A stretch of DNA of 64,000 nt, taken from assembly GCA_023374045.1 (NCBI GenBank), contig CM041779.1, positions 296,308,167 to 296,372,166 of the forward strand. The letters are read 5' to 3'. Below, in pieces: positions 1-13,222 of the stretch. Within the stretch, counting starts at the first letter, position 1; each line of letters begins with the position of its first letter. The position numbers and the translations under genes were made by a program. This DNA comes from Limonium bicolor (taxonomy: Eukaryota > Streptophyta > Magnoliopsida > Caryophyllales > Plumbaginaceae). Below the pieces are notes generated by a model. That model saw nothing but the letters and a program-made list of their open reading frames with translations, searched no databases and was not told the origin of the DNA.

Positions 1-1624
1 AATGGGTAAACCAATTTAAAGAACCCAAACATTTTATTAGTATTGAAATTGTGGAAGTTAAGTATTAAAGAGCAAGTCTTTGAATTGTAGGCCTTAGAGC
101 CAAATGAATTGTGTATATGTATTGATATTGTGGATTGAGGAAGCATTGGTGAATGCATATTGTATCGATGCTGGAGGACCCTTGTATGGTGTGGCTAGTT
201 TAGGAATGAATTTGATGAAAAGGTAAGTGGAGAAGTAGAAATTGTAGGTGAACTATGGCAAAATTTTGGTAGAAATGTACATTTAAGGATGACTTGGTGA
301 ATGGGAGAACCAAGGTGTGTATTGGAGTTAGTAGAGATATTTAGTAACCATGGAATGGTAGTTGTAGTATGAGGATATAAGGATGCAAAATCTGTAGCAA
401 GGAATGCTAGGAATGCATTGGAGAAACTAGGAGGAATTAGTGTATTTGGAGAACTTGAGGTGGGTGTTTAATACCTTGGAAACAAATTAAAAAGGATTTA
501 GGTAATGGGAAGAACTAGGATGAAAAGATAATGTAATAAGGATGCTAGTAATGGTATTGGTAGTAGGAGTATTGAATGGTAAAAGTTGGAACAAAAATCT
601 GTAGCATTGGTGGGAGCAAAAACTAGTATAAGGGTTGGATTGGAATGAAGAGGAATGTGTAAGTGAATGTAGGGGTTGAGTAGTAAGTTTGGTGGATGAA
701 CTAGGGGGATTTAGAGGGCTTAATTAGTGCAAATCATATGGGGAAATGTTGGTAAAGATTGGGGAAACAATGGGTATAGAAAACCAACAGAAAACAGATT
801 TTGAAACTGAAGTACTGGGCGGACCGGACTTGCGACCGGACTTGCAAGTTCGGTCGAGCCCAGAATCACAAAGACGGGAACCTTCTGGAATGGACCGGAC
901 TTGCGACCGGACTTGCAAGTTCGGTCGGACCAGAAAATTTTCCCGTCTGAAACCTTCTGGAATAGACCGGACTTGCGACTGGACATGCAAGTTCGGTCGA
1001 CCAGAAAATTCTCCCTTAATGAGAGCTACTGGAATGGACCGGACTTGCGACCGGACTTGCAAGTTCAGGGTAAGCTGACCCCCTAGGGGGAACGTTTTTA
1101 GTGTGTAGGTACCGAAGTGGATATGGTCAAGGCAAGAGACTGGCAGATCTACCTAGATCATTGGAAATGAAATGTAGATAGTAGTAAATGGTATAAGGCT
1201 TGTAGCCTTGAGGTAGTAGTGTACCAGTGGGGTACACCTTATGCATTATAAGCATGTAGATGTGAGAAATGGGTAGATGTAGACTCTAATGAGTGTGTAT
1301 GATCTTGGAAGAAGTATTGTATTGTATCAGGACCCTAGTAAACTCGGTATGTTATTTTGTATTGGATGGTATTGTAATGGAGTATTGTACTGAATGGAAG
1401 TTGTAGTACTCAGTAAGTAATGGGAGTATGTACTGTATTTGTGTAGTACTCGGAGATTCCGGTCCATCAGACCGATGTTGTATGTGTAGTAGTAGCTTTG
1501 TTAGTCACGTGGGTGACTAGCGGCATTGTATCACCCACCGTATGTAGTATGTATCCCACTGCGTGATTCTGGAAGTACGAGGAGATTGGACGGTAATGAG
1601 GGTATTAACGGTAGGGGTGTTACA
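1..1624 (+). repeat. Left LTR of the LARD-like element, 3' part only, internally deleted
   Basis: Base 1 aligns with about base 8984 of the complete right LTR, and the two copies stay collinear to about 1067. There the left copy jumps to the equivalent of about 11337, so it lacks about 1.24 kb present in the right copy. Both breakpoints share TTC. The end (GTGTTACA at 1617-1624) matches the right LTR end. Small indels separate the copies throughout. Confidence 0.85.
815..1072 (+). repeat. Tandem GC-rich palindromic repeats in the left LTR
   Basis: Four units of about 65 bp. Each holds GACCGGACTTGC followed by a second GACCGGACTTGC running into AAGTTCGGTC, so the unit folds on the palindromic core ACTTGCAAGT. 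Units are linked by text such as CCTTCTGGAAT. Overlapping open frames here are a by-product of the repeats and are not called as genes. Confidence 0.8.
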
Positions 1625-1629
1625 AAAAG

Positions 1630-1641
1630 TGGTATCAAAGC
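1630..1641 (+). other. Primer binding site (initiator Met-tRNA type)
   Basis: TGGTATCAAAGC starts five bases after the LTR end. It differs at one base from the usual plant site TGGTATCAGAGC, which pairs with the 3' end of initiator methionine tRNA and primes minus-strand cDNA. The leader that follows (GCGAAGTATCGCTCTGATGA) also follows the site in the Tekay element at 52849-52880. Confidence 0.85.
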
Positions 1642-4600
1642 GAAGTATCGCTCTGATGACTGGAATACCGAGTTAGGAATTAGAAGCTTAGGGCTAAGGG
1701 CTGAGTGTTAGCATTGGAGATATGCTAGTTAGGAACTACCGTGAGTACCGGATTACTACAATACCAGACCCGCCCTCCACAAACCCACTGTATAATTTGG
1801 GAGAGAACGCCAGAGAGAAGGAAAGTCCTCTCATACTCGGGAAAACCCGATCTGGCAGTTACGAAATCACAGTACGGTAAACATGAACTGACTGTAGTAG
1901 ATTCCAAGAACTGGAAGTCCCGGAGATGGATCCCGGTTGAACGACAATGCCCGCACTTAATAGCGGTGGAATAAGCACTCCAACCATAAGGAGGCTACAC
2001 TTACCCAGCATGGGGCGACATGCTTAGCAGTCGCAGAACCTAGCTAAACAACCAGCAGCAGGAAAGAAGCACTAACCGTGCAACGAAATGGAAAAGGGCA
2101 GTAATGAACCCGAGACACGAGTCTGCGGGACAACAGCAATAGCCAAGCAACACCACCAACGGTATGCTAGCTGGCTAGGGACATAGTCGGGAGTAATTGA
2201 CTCCAAAACTACAAACGCCAAAAGGTTACAAACCTGGCCAACATAGCTCAGACAGTACCAAGAACATTCACAAGATATATCTTCTGATGCAACTACAACC
2301 GTAGTGCCTAAACCAACTCAGGCTCAGTAACCACAATGTTGTGGGAACAAGCAACAAGGAAGACACAACCAAATCAAAAGGGGGAACCTCCAAGGATTGG
2401 AGAGGTACCCTGATCAATGACAGCCATGTCAAATTTACTGAGAAGTCACTCAGGAGACTAATTAACCTAAGTAAATGAATGATAAGATCAAAGGAAGAGT
2501 CAACAAGACTATCAAGTACCAGTGAAAACCATACCGTGACCGATATCGGTTTACCCAAAACCACCAGTACCACGCACTTGCCACGGCAAGTGCAGTAATA
2601 ACGGGAGCATTCAGAGAACTATTACATACCACAGGTACATAGTTGTACCGTGACCGCAATGAAGTGACTATAGGATCACACACCTCCTAAATGAAAGAGA
2701 AAACTTGGAAGGGTCTGACGGCCCGACCATTATGCAGAGGGTTACCAGTCGGCGGAAGCTGGACTTGGTCAAGATTTCGAACATGGCCATGCCATGAAGA
2801 ACTTATTTTAACATCGAACTGCTATTTTTCAAAACAAGTTTTCTTTCAAACCACAAACTCCTTTTAAACCTTGGATTTTAAAACCAAACCACAAAATTAC
2901 GGTTAGTATCATAGGATGATACAAGAGGAGTTGACAATAGAATACTTCACCTAGGCGTTGACGAGCACTACGAGTGTACCCAATTACGGGATGTGGGACG
3001 ACCGCACTCCGAAGGAGCTTGCGGGCCTGACATATAGTCGGTAAGTGGTAACGTATCAACAAGGTACCCCACGTATGTATACATGTAGTGTACGGACACG
3101 GGAAGTAGTCAACTCCGTTCTACGGACCATGAGTAAGTTCAAACCAGAACAGCTGGACACCTCAGACAATCAAGGAGAAGAACTGAGCTATGTAATAAGT
3201 ATAGAGGAACTCAGAGAACCCATCTGAAGATGAGGAATGAAGAATGAGGATTAGGAAGCGCAAAGAGCGCAGACTAATAAGTATAGACATTGATATGTCT
3301 CAAAGACTTCAACAAAATACATGACAGCTGGAAGGTATACCCAGCCTAAACACAGTAAGGCAATCGCCTAACGTGAACACCACGAGGCTCAACAAACGGG
3401 ACAGGGTTCCAGAGCGATCACAAGATTACCACTGAATATAATCCATTATCGAAGAGGATATTTAACCTAGACTCAAGCACTAGGAGCAAGTATAAACGGT
3501 CTACCCAACGACGGGAGACGTTATAACCCTAAAGGGATAACTTAAACATAGTACCACAAGACGGTATAGTGGACACAACGTATCGGGAACCTTAGCCGGA
3601 TGTAACGGCGTAACAACAACACCCAGGAGCAATCCTTGAAGGGTGTCTGAGTTAACACAGTTGAGCAAAGCGTCATGATAAGAGCACGGTAGCTAGAACG
3701 AACACTCGGTTAGGACACCGAAGGGATTTCACTTAACAGGAAATACCCTAAACTACAAGAAGGCACTAATTAGCACCAGCTTGCCAAAGGGCCTCCTATG
3801 AACGGAAGCGTGATGTCACGACTTACCATGGAGCCCAGCATACCTCCAACCTATGGGGTATACAAAGAGTGGAACATGCATGAGCATCTTGCGAGAGCAT
3901 AGCTTGCAGCAATAAAGGTTTAAAAGCCAGGAACCAACTACGTTATGTAACTTGAACGGTTGCATAACCCACACCATTTGATAACAAAACTTGCAAGAGA
4001 TATCGTCTCATACGACAAGAAATCACACAAAACTGGACCATCAGTTCAAGCCCAACATCCCGAGTGGCTTGGAGTAGTGGTCAACTCAGTGTCACTGTCA
4101 CTGAGCATCAGTCTAGTATACAGTTGACAAGCTTTTAAGTACCTTCATGCCTTCTGTAGCAATGGTAGCATAGAGGCATAAGAATCGTGATAAATGCCAA
4201 CATTGGCCTAGTCCACATTTGGACACTATGAAACCCGAGGAAAGTATCCCTCGTTAATCGAAGACCACCAGGTGGTGAAGATGTGAACCCTTAGAAAAGG
4301 CTTCCTTCTACTATAGCAATGAGCCTAGGCATATGGATATTGCCAAGAAGTGATGGGATATGGAAATGAGATTTCCAAACCATTACGATTTAAAGGAGTA
4401 AGTATACTCCATATACACCCAAGTATGTGGTGACCATTTGGTAAACACCAATGCGGTAAACCTGGTCATGAAACCTGTGAGTGGAGATAAACCCCTCCAC
4501 AATCACTTACATTATCAGTAATAAAATACTCTTCGAATAGAGAACGGAATTAGAGGACCCTTGAAGTTCCTTGGGATATTCCGTGATGTACATACAAAAG

Positions 4601-7600
4601 TAAAACCACACAGCTAGAGCCTAACCAATGCCCAGCACTGGGAGACAGTAATTGTCAAAGACAATCAATGTGAATGCACATTGGACACCACAAGGACCAA
4701 CACTCAAGGGGGCTTGTGTGATACCCACGGTAGAGGTCACCTCCACATCGATCGGGAGAGAGCATGAACCACGCCTTATAGGTGTGGGATACTCTTCCCC
4801 TTGTGTGAGACACGTTTTGGGGATGGTACCCCCCGAGAACAGAACCGTGCGGACTGCGGTCCCAAGCGCGACAATATCACACATGTGGGTTAAGACTGGG
4901 CTGTTACAGCTTGTAACCCGATAAATTACTTCATCCTGGTCAACCAAGATAATGGGTAAATGGTATCATAAATGATGAAAATAATGTGAGGAAGCCAACC
5001 TACACATGAACCTAAACTGGAATGAAACATCCCCACATGGGGGAAATAATACCATTGCGGTATGCTATGGCAATCATCATACATATGAACTAGGAACCCC
5101 CCTAGTGTAATTACACCCATAAGAAGATGTGCCAATGACAATGGTAATGGGTAAGGACGAGCTACCACAGCAACACACTCAGTGAGAATGAATATTGTAT
5201 AATGAGTAAGAACACGGTGCGCAACAAGCGACCGTTATGAGGAAGTAGTTAAATAAGGAAACGGAGTATAAGTATGAGAATACAGACATAATATTCCTTC
5301 CTATCACATAAGTGACTTGCGGTCAAGCGTTTACGCCTCTGCACTCGTATGACTGAGTGATTTGGTATTGCACTTGTGAAGTAATGATCTAATGGGATAG
5401 CTAGGAATATGGAGAATGTAAATCATAGTAAACCCTTCTTTTCACCAACAACATGGCATAAGCCAGTTAAGCAAGCTTAACAACAACCGTGCGGCCTAAG
5501 GCCAAAGAAGCACGAAGAGTGTACAACACACTAACAATCACAAAATGTGAATTCCAATGGAATAAGAGTGAAAGAGACTTAAGAAATTCACTAGGACCCA
5601 CGCATAGAAAATGCAAGGTCATACAGTAAAGAACACTTGTACTGAACAGAAAAACTGGTATAATCCGGAAGCTATTGATAACAGAGGAAGCACTACAGTT
5701 AAGTGGTGACTTAACCTCACCCGATAATAAGCCGGAAGAGCTTAGTGAATAATCACGGGAGTACGAGTAGTATACTAATAGATTGCCAGAGAGCTGGTTA
5801 TAAATCTTAAACTCGTTGAGTTCAACAGAAGTAAAAGAATACCACACTGTTATACACCTTATTCCCACAACGAGGGATAAAGAGGCGATGAGTAGCACAT
5901 TTGGAATAACCAAGAGCAATAAGTACTAAGATTATCAGGGTCACGCAGAGCACTAGTGGGCCCTAGTTTAGGAGATAATATATCCAATAAGCATAACATA
6001 AGGGCTATTAATGCCTTGACGCCTAATAGGCTAGAACCCAATTAATGATGTGTTAATAAACCCATATCGAAATCCTTGGTGCAAGGACTAAACCATTGGT
6101 ATGGTTAAGACCTTTGACCAGAGCATATTGTATAGTATATCGTAGTGAAGCTAAACGCTTCAGATTGCCCAAATCGAGTAAACCAATGTTAATATTAACA
6201 TATGGGAGATTACGTGGGCGTATCCCTTTTAAGGGGGTAAGCGAAAACCGCTTAATGTAAGTATCACATATAAAACACGTAAACTATAATGTGCATAGCA
6301 CAATGAGAATTGATTTAATGATTGGTACGTTATGTTAAATAAACATACGTATTCATTCATATTGTAACTGTGGTAATTAGGCACGAGAGATGCGAATACC
6401 GTAGGATGAAAATAACCATCTTGTAACTCCAATGTGAAAGTATTAGTAAAGAAGAGTAGAGTAACTCTTGGGGAAATGATAATCCCTGTAGTGTGTGTCT
6501 ATTTGAAGTTAGACATGGCATTACGATGCATGAGTCGGTATAAAACCGATGTAGAACCTAGAGGAAAGTGAGTTCCCTAGGTGATTGTTTTGATACAATT
6601 GAGAATGAGTAGTGGACGGAGTTCCACATGTTTTGTAACCTTAAAGAAGTAGTACAGATTGATTATGAGTAGTAGAGGAATGTAGCCCACAGGTGGTGTA
6701 TTCGTAAGTATGCTATTGGAAGTAAATAGAGGACAGCCGAATTTCATAAGTATTGTATTCCCTAGTTATAATAGTAGAGATAATAGAGAGTAATGGAAGG
6801 AAGTAGAGAAGATTGATGAAATGAGCACTTAGGCATTGAATTCCGAGGAAAGTATTTGGGAAGTAGATTGAGAATGATTGATGGACTGAATTCCATCCTT
6901 TGGAGTTGTATGAAATTGTAATTATGACTAGGGAGAGTAAAAAGGTAGAAAATGAAAATGATTGAATTATTTGCTGTTCGAAACTGATGTGGGAAGTCGA
7001 ACTTGATCCTGATCAGATCAAGGGAAACCGAACACAAATTGGGGTGGAAAGATAGTTCAACACTGATGCTGATCACATCAGGGTCGAATGATTCTTGAAG
7101 CTCCCCCCAAGTGGTCGCAAGAATCACACCTAGGATAGAAGCAATGAATATAAATTGGAGTTTGGAGTTGTGTGCTTTAGGAAAATTTCTAAGTAGTAGT
7201 TGTGACAGAATTTTCCTAGCTTAGAGATGAAGGATTTGTTAGAAGCATATACCGGAGAAGATAGTAGTATAACATTGTATTATTCCAAGGGCAGCGGGAC
7301 ATAGAGGAGTCTTGTGTCTAGATGACCTGAGTGCCTGCGGGATTGTATGTGTATTGCATTGCTTTGGGGATAGCTTTGCATTGTATGTATGTATAAATTT
7401 GGTAATGAGGAACCAGATGGTCGGCAGTAATACGGATTGGAGTAATTATTGTGCATTAGTATGGTATGGTATGGTATAGTATGTAGGAACCTTGAGTAAC
7501 GGATTTGGGATTGGTAAGGAGGAAAATGTATGGCTTTGGCATTAGATAAGTATGGACGAGTAAGTATAGTAATCCCATGACCTCGAGCAACTTTGAGGAC

Positions 7601-7608
7601 AAAGTTCT
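1642..7608 (+). other. Non-coding interior of the LARD-like element
   Basis: About 6 kb without a convincing gene. Open frames such as 4652-4924 (+), 5467-5919 (-) and 6762-7127 (-) overlap one another on both strands, have no recognisable motif and lack a codon pattern typical of proteins. The region is moderately AT-rich and not visibly tandem. In LARD families such interiors are conserved as RNA rather than protein, perhaps for packaging; nothing here proves that role. Confidence 0.6.
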
Positions 7609-7621
7609 TAAGGGGGTAGAT
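7609..7621 (+). other. Polypurine tract
   Basis: A purine run with the core AAGGGGGTAGA immediately precedes the TGAAATACCCC start of the right LTR. It would prime plus-strand cDNA. The same tract, with one more G, precedes the LTR of the Tekay element (46488-46500, reverse strand). Confidence 0.8.
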
Positions 7622-10600
7622 TGAAATACCCCAAACTTAAATATAGGGATTTAAAATTAATCTAATACGTATTTAAGGGCCTAATTACGCCTAAGTAATA
7701 TTGGTAAGGAAAAATAAATCCAAAAGGAATAAAGAAACGCTTAAAAAGCGAAAAACGCTAAATAAGCGTTAAATAACCATAGGAGGTATGAGACCTTGGT
7801 TAGCGTATTATATGGATTTTAAAGCCTTAATAAGGCCTAAATAATATATGGGAACATCCCCGAAGAAAACGGATCTAAATAATGTATTAAAACGCTAAGA
7901 AGCTTTAGCGCACGCTTTTCGAGAAAACCCGAAAACGTGACTTTAAGTGGTCAAACGGACCCGTAAAAATTGTGAATCATTAAATAATAATTATTAAGCA
8001 TTTATGGAAGATTAATAACCAATAAAATAATTAAACGAGAAAATTCCGGAAAACGGGCCCGGTTAGTGAATAGTACCGAAACCGGGTAAAATAACGAGCG
8101 TTTTCGGTAAAAGACAAAAAACGCTCCAGCTAGTAATACATGTGGGGCCGGTTTTTTTATGAGCTAATTAATTCCCTCATACACTCACATACTAGCTAGC
8201 TAAATAAGTAAATCATAAAGCAAAGAGTAAAGTACAAAAAGGTAAATAACACTCTCTCACCTCACATTTTCACTCATCTCTCTCCTTCCCTCCTTCTCTC
8301 CCAGCCGATTCTCTCTCTTTTCCCCCCCCCTTTGCTGGCGATTTTTGAGAGCTTCACAACAACACTGGCAATCTCACTTTACCTCCATGCTCTACCTCCA
8401 TGTGAGCTCCAAATGTAAAACTAATTACATATTTGTAATCCCCTCATCATTCTCTACACTTCCTTTTTTTTAAATTTCAAAATGATGAAGTTCATTTTCA
8501 TGGGTATACCCCATTGGTAAAGAAATTGGCATCAATGTGTAGCTTGGAGTCCCCTCTCTCCATTAAGGTAAAAATCTACATGAAAGAACTCATATTTCTC
8601 CATCTTCCCTTGTAACTGATTTTTACTCTTTGTAACACTCCATTTTCTCTCTCTCTTTTGAGCATAATATCAACCTTGCAATGGTGGTGAATTCACCTTC
8701 TTGAACCAAGGCTAAAACCCCTCCTAAGACTCTCCAAAGGTAAACCCTAGAAATCTTGCTTTAAACATTTCAATGAACTAGCATTATTATGAGGGTTAGT
8801 ATTTATTTCACTTATTTTGTGTACATTGGGTGGTGGGAATGGGGTTTGGCAACTCCATTCCCCATGAAGCCGATTTGGGCAAGAAAGAGAGGAAGAAGAG
8901 AATTGAAAAAGGAATGAAGGATATTATAAGCTCAAGGTAAGAGCTCTTTCCTAATGCTACATTTTAATGCATTAGAGTAATGGGAATGGGTAAACCAATT
9001 TAAAGAACCCAAACATTTTATTAGTATTGAAATTGTGGAAGTTTGAGTATTAAAGAGCAAGTCTTTGAATTGTAGCCTTAGAGCCAATGAATTGTGTATA
9101 TGTATTGGTATTGTGGATTGAGGAAGTATTGGTGAATGCATATTGTATCGATCGCTGGTAGGACCCTTGTATGGGTGTGGCTAGTTTAGGAATGAATTTG
9201 ATGAAAAAGTAAGTGGAGAAGTAGAAATTATAGGTGAACTATGGCAAAATTTTGGTAGAAATGTACATTTAAGGATAACTTGGTGAATGGGACAACCAAG
9301 GTGTGTATTGGAGTTAGTAGAGATATTTAGTAACCATGGAATGGTAGTTGTAGTATGAGGATATAAGGATGCAAATCTGTAGCAAGGAATGCTAGGAATG
9401 CATTGGAGAAACTAGGAGGAATTAAGTGTATTTCTAGAACTTGAGGTGGGTGTTTAATACCTCGGAAACAAATTAAAAAGGATTTAGGTAATGGGAAGAA
9501 CTAGATGAAAAGATAATGTAATAAGGATGCTATTAATGGGTATTGGTAGTGGAGTATTGAATGGTAAAAGTTGGAACAAAAATCTGTGCATTGGTGGGAG
9601 CAAAACTAGTATAAGGGTTGGAGTGGAATGAAGTAGGAATGTGTAATGAATTGGGTTTGAGTAGTAATTTGGTGAGAACTAGGGGGAAGTGAATGTAGGG
9701 GTTGAGTAGTAAGTTTGGTGGATGAACTAGGGTGATTTAGAGGGCTTAATTAGTGCTAAATCATGTGGGGAAATGTTGGTAAAGATTGGGGAAACAATGG
9801 GTAAAGAAACCAACAGAAAACAGATTTTGAAACTGAAGTACTGGGCCGGACCGGACTTGTGACCGGACTTGCAAGTTCGGTCGAGCCCAGAATCACAAAG
9901 ACGGGAACCTTCTGGAATGGACCGGACTTGCGACCGGACTTGCAAGTTCGGTCGGACCAGAAAATTTTCCCGTCTGAAACCTTCTGGAATAGACCGGACT
10001 TGCGACCGGACATGCAAGTTCGGTCGGACCAGAAAATTCTCCCGTAATGAGAGCTACTGGAATGGACCGGACTTGCGACCGGACTTGCAAGTTCGGTCGA
10101 GTAAAAAAAATAAAATAAAATAAAATTATTATGATTATAGTAATCATATGTATGTATATATATGCCTATACACATATATGCATATGTGTGTAGTAATACA
10201 CCATTAATGAACGTAATAATGGTAAGAACGTAAGTAAATGAGTAAGGAAACAAGTTAAGAAGTAGTAAAGAAAAGAATGGTTTTATAATCAAGTAAGAAA
10301 GTAATGGAGTAGTAAGTATACATTGAAAGTATCAATGAAGGAGTAAGTTAGATCAATAATAGATCATTGATCATACTACTTCATGTATGTATAGGAATCA
10401 AATAGTTGATCATCAAAGGACCCGGTAGTACGAAAACGACGGTGTACGGTATGATTTCTTCATGCTCTGTATCCTAACCTGGTTACCCCGATTTGTGTGC
10501 TTATGTGATCACTAATAAGATAAATGCACGAATCGGACTTATATTGCACTTAACTGTGTTTGAACTATTTTGTTCTTGTGTATCTTCTTGAACATTTAGT

Positions 10601-11964
10601 TTGTATAATTCATGAAATGTATGAATGGAAATGAAGAGTATGTGTAAGTAATGTGTACTTGTGTATTGTATGGATGTATGGAAATGAAGTACTGACTTCT
10701 ACTAATTCCTAACATGAGTAATGAGTAAATGGAATGAGTAGAAGTCCGATATACTTTCGGCCACACGTGAGGATAAGGAAACACAAGAGGTTGGATCCGA
10801 ATCCTGGCTGTAATCTTTTCCATGGACCAAATCCCTTGAATGGGTAGCATCCTGGATTAGTGGGCCACCTTAAAGCCCGGTGGTGGGATGTAGTAATCCC
10901 TGCCCGGAGGTCGTACCGACTTAACATGAGTAAAGTAAGTAAGAAGTAAGTATTGTATGAGTATCGGTCTTGACTATTGTAAGTCGTTGACCTTGAGTAA
11001 ATGAGTATTGAACACCCGAATAACCCGGGTGTGTAAAGAAGCTAACAAGCCTTGCGTGTGAATTGGAGAAGTGTATCTCCGTATTGCGTATTGAGTATGT
11101 AATGAGTATGTATTGTGTATGTGTATTCTGGAAGATGGTAAGTAAGTGTTGGTTGACTTGTATTGTCTTCCAAGCATGTATTGTACTGTGCGTATGTATG
11201 TATACCTTGTGTAGTATTGTAGTATCATGAATGAAAGCATGTATGTATGAATGTATGTATTGTAAATTGAATTGCATGTATTCGACCAAATGGTCGGCGT
11301 ACCCTCGCTAGTACGCGGGGTATGCGGTTATCATATTCAGGGTAAGCTGACCCCCTAGGGGGAACATTTTTAGTGTGCAGGTACCGAAGTGGATATGGTC
11401 AAGGCAAGAGACTGGCGGATCTACCTAGATCATTGGAAATGAAATGTAGATAGTAGTAAATGGTATAAGGCTTGTAGCCTTGAGGTAGTAGTGTACCAAT
11501 GGGGTACACCTTATGCATTATAAGCATGTAGATGTGAGAAATGGGTAGATGTAGACTCTTAATGAGTGTGTATGAGCTTGGAAGAAGTATTGTATTGTAT
11601 CAGGACCCTAGTAAACTCGGTATGTTATTTTGTATTGGATGGTATTGTAATGGAGTATTGTACTGAATGGAAAGTTGTAGTACTCAGTAAGTAATGGGAG
11701 TATGTACTGTATTTGTGTAGTACTCGGAGATTCCGGTCCATCAGACCGATGCTGTGTGTAGTAGTAGTAACTTTGTAGTCACGTGGGTGACTAGCGGCAT
11801 TGTATCACCCACCGTATGTAAGTATGTATCCGCTGGTGAAATGATGAGGGAATGTTATCAGTATGGTATGTGTAGGGTGATAGTGAAAGGTATAGGTAGA
11901 TATGTACGGTGCATGTGGTGTAGTAGATGACGGTAATGAGGGTATTAACGGTAGGGGTGTTACA
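7622..11964 (+). repeat. Right LTR of the LARD-like element, 4343 bp
   Basis: It starts TGAAATACCCCAAAC and ends GGGTGTTACA, giving the standard TG...CA ends. The downstream part repeats 1-1624. A CT-rich stretch at 8250-8340 looks like the start of a transcribed leader. The LTR contains no ORF of note, but carries tandem GC-rich palindromes at 9845-10105. Confidence 0.88.
9845..10105 (+). repeat. Tandem GC-rich palindromic repeats in the right LTR
   Basis: Same four-unit array as at 815-1072, with the core ACTTGCAAGT flanked by GACCGG and CGGTC arms. It stands out from the AT-rich surroundings. Related arrays in reverse orientation lie in the Tekay LTRs (44000-44250 and 54245-54510). Confidence 0.8.
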
Positions 11965-12405
11965 TATATATGTGGTAATATGGTGAGCGACGGAGATGAA
12001 GTTTTTGAATGAATAGTGCGATCGATTCATTCCAGCGTGTCTCACCCGCAAATAGCATGGGTTTAATTAATATGTTATTCTCAATTGTTGTAATATGCCC
12101 TTTTGTCTCTGTCCATGTCAGTCCATGTTAAACGCCTTCTCAGCCCATATTATGTCTACGCCCCTTTCCTTATTTGAAATCGGACCAGCCCAGCATTTTC
12201 AGCCTGTCAAAAACATTCACGTGCATGTAACATATATATATATATATATATATAATATATGTAGTATATATATAATATGTGAGACATTTTCCTATATAAA
12301 CAAAATAAAATATATGAGTTGACATTACAACATAAATCTAAGAAAAGCATATGATAAATGTAAAATATGACATACATTGTTATAAAAATAGGAAAAATTA
12401 AAGTC
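11965..12405. other. Intergenic spacer with AT microsatellite
   Basis: There is no gene. A (TA)n run lies at about 12229-12253 with more TA-rich sequence to 12272. The bases after the LTR (TATAT) would be the target duplication, but the matching left flank is outside the window. Confidence 0.6.
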
Positions 12406-12429
12406 CTAGGAATAGATATATTTTACACT

Positions 12430-12790
12430 TATCAGTTGCTCGACATAGACTTCCCTATCGATGTAGCCATGAAGAAAGACTGTCTTGACGTCCATTTGAT
12501 GTAGGGTAAAACCTTTGAATACAGCAAACGCAATGAGTATACGGATTGCTTCAAGACGGGCTACAGGTGCAAAGGTTTCATCATAGTCAATCCCTTCTTC
12601 TTGATTGTACCCCTGTACTACCAAACGAGCTTTATTCCTGTAGACTTGTCCTGCATCATCAAGCTTATTACAAAAAACCCAGCGGGTGCCAATAGTTTGT
12701 TGGTGCATGGGTCGAGGGACTAACTCCCAGACACCATGTCTTTGAAGGGAGTTGAATTCCTCTTGCATAGAAGTGACCCAGTCGCTATCA
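12430..12790 (-). pseudogene. Copia reverse transcriptase, N-terminal fragment
   Basis: The minus-strand translation has the hallmark start of copia RT: a WELVPRP-like stretch, then [39 protein letters not shown] and [12 protein letters not shown]. The palm motif YVDD, the rest of RT and RNase H are absent because homology stops after the EVYVEQ segment. It cannot make an active enzyme. Confidence 0.88.
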
Positions 12791-13222
12791 AGTAGCGGTT
12801 CTTTGCAATTTTAGGTTCAGTACTGGAGAGGAAGGCACCAAAGGCGCAAAGGTTTTGCATGGTTTGAAGACGAGTTTGGACACGTAAATTGGGATCAGTT
12901 AGGATGTTTTCAGGAGGGTGTGCTGATTTTTATTGAAATTATCAATGAGGAGTAGGAGAGGGTGTCTCGTGTTCTGCGGAGTCAAAGTCCAGTTCAAGTA
13001 AGTCAGAGACATGGTTAGAGTCATTTGAGGTATGGCTTTCTTTTCCTAGGGTATTTTCATTGTGTGAGGATGAAGTGTCATGAAGTCTACTGAATGGGAC
13101 GGTGATGAAGTGTGGGTCAGTGAGAAAATCATCAGGAGAAAAATCAAGTTGATCAGAAGATGAGCCAACATTGTTGAACTCATCGAACTTGACATAGGGG
13201 CTTTCCTCTAAGCATTGAGTTC

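Larger units (their letters stand above)
1..11964 (+). mobile_element. LARD-like non-autonomous LTR retrotransposon (5' end outside window)
   Basis: Two LTR copies in the same direction flank an interior of about 6 kb (1625-7621). The junctions are diagnostic: the left LTR ends in TGTTACA and is followed by a primer binding site for initiator Met-tRNA, and the interior ends in a polypurine tract just before the second LTR, which starts TGAAATACCCC. I see no gag, protease, RT or integrase motif in the interior on either strand; the longest open frames are about 150 codons and resemble nothing. Long LTRs with a non-coding interior are the definition of a LARD. LTR ends, leader and polypurine tract match the Tekay element at 42644-56743, so proteins of that family could mobilise it. 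The target duplication cannot be checked because the left end is missing. Confidence 0.8.

Noticed and set aside
746..1086. Overlapping ORFs on both strands in the LARD LTR repeats
   Set aside because: They arise because the 65-bp GC-rich repeats lack stops in several frames; the proteins are pure repeat translations.
4621..5919. Open frames of 80-150 codons in the LARD interior
   Set aside because: They overlap on opposite strands, show no domain, and lie in sequence without any codon-like pattern.
9756..10292. 178-codon minus-strand ORF
   Set aside because: Half is AT-rich low-complexity translation and half is the palindromic repeat array.
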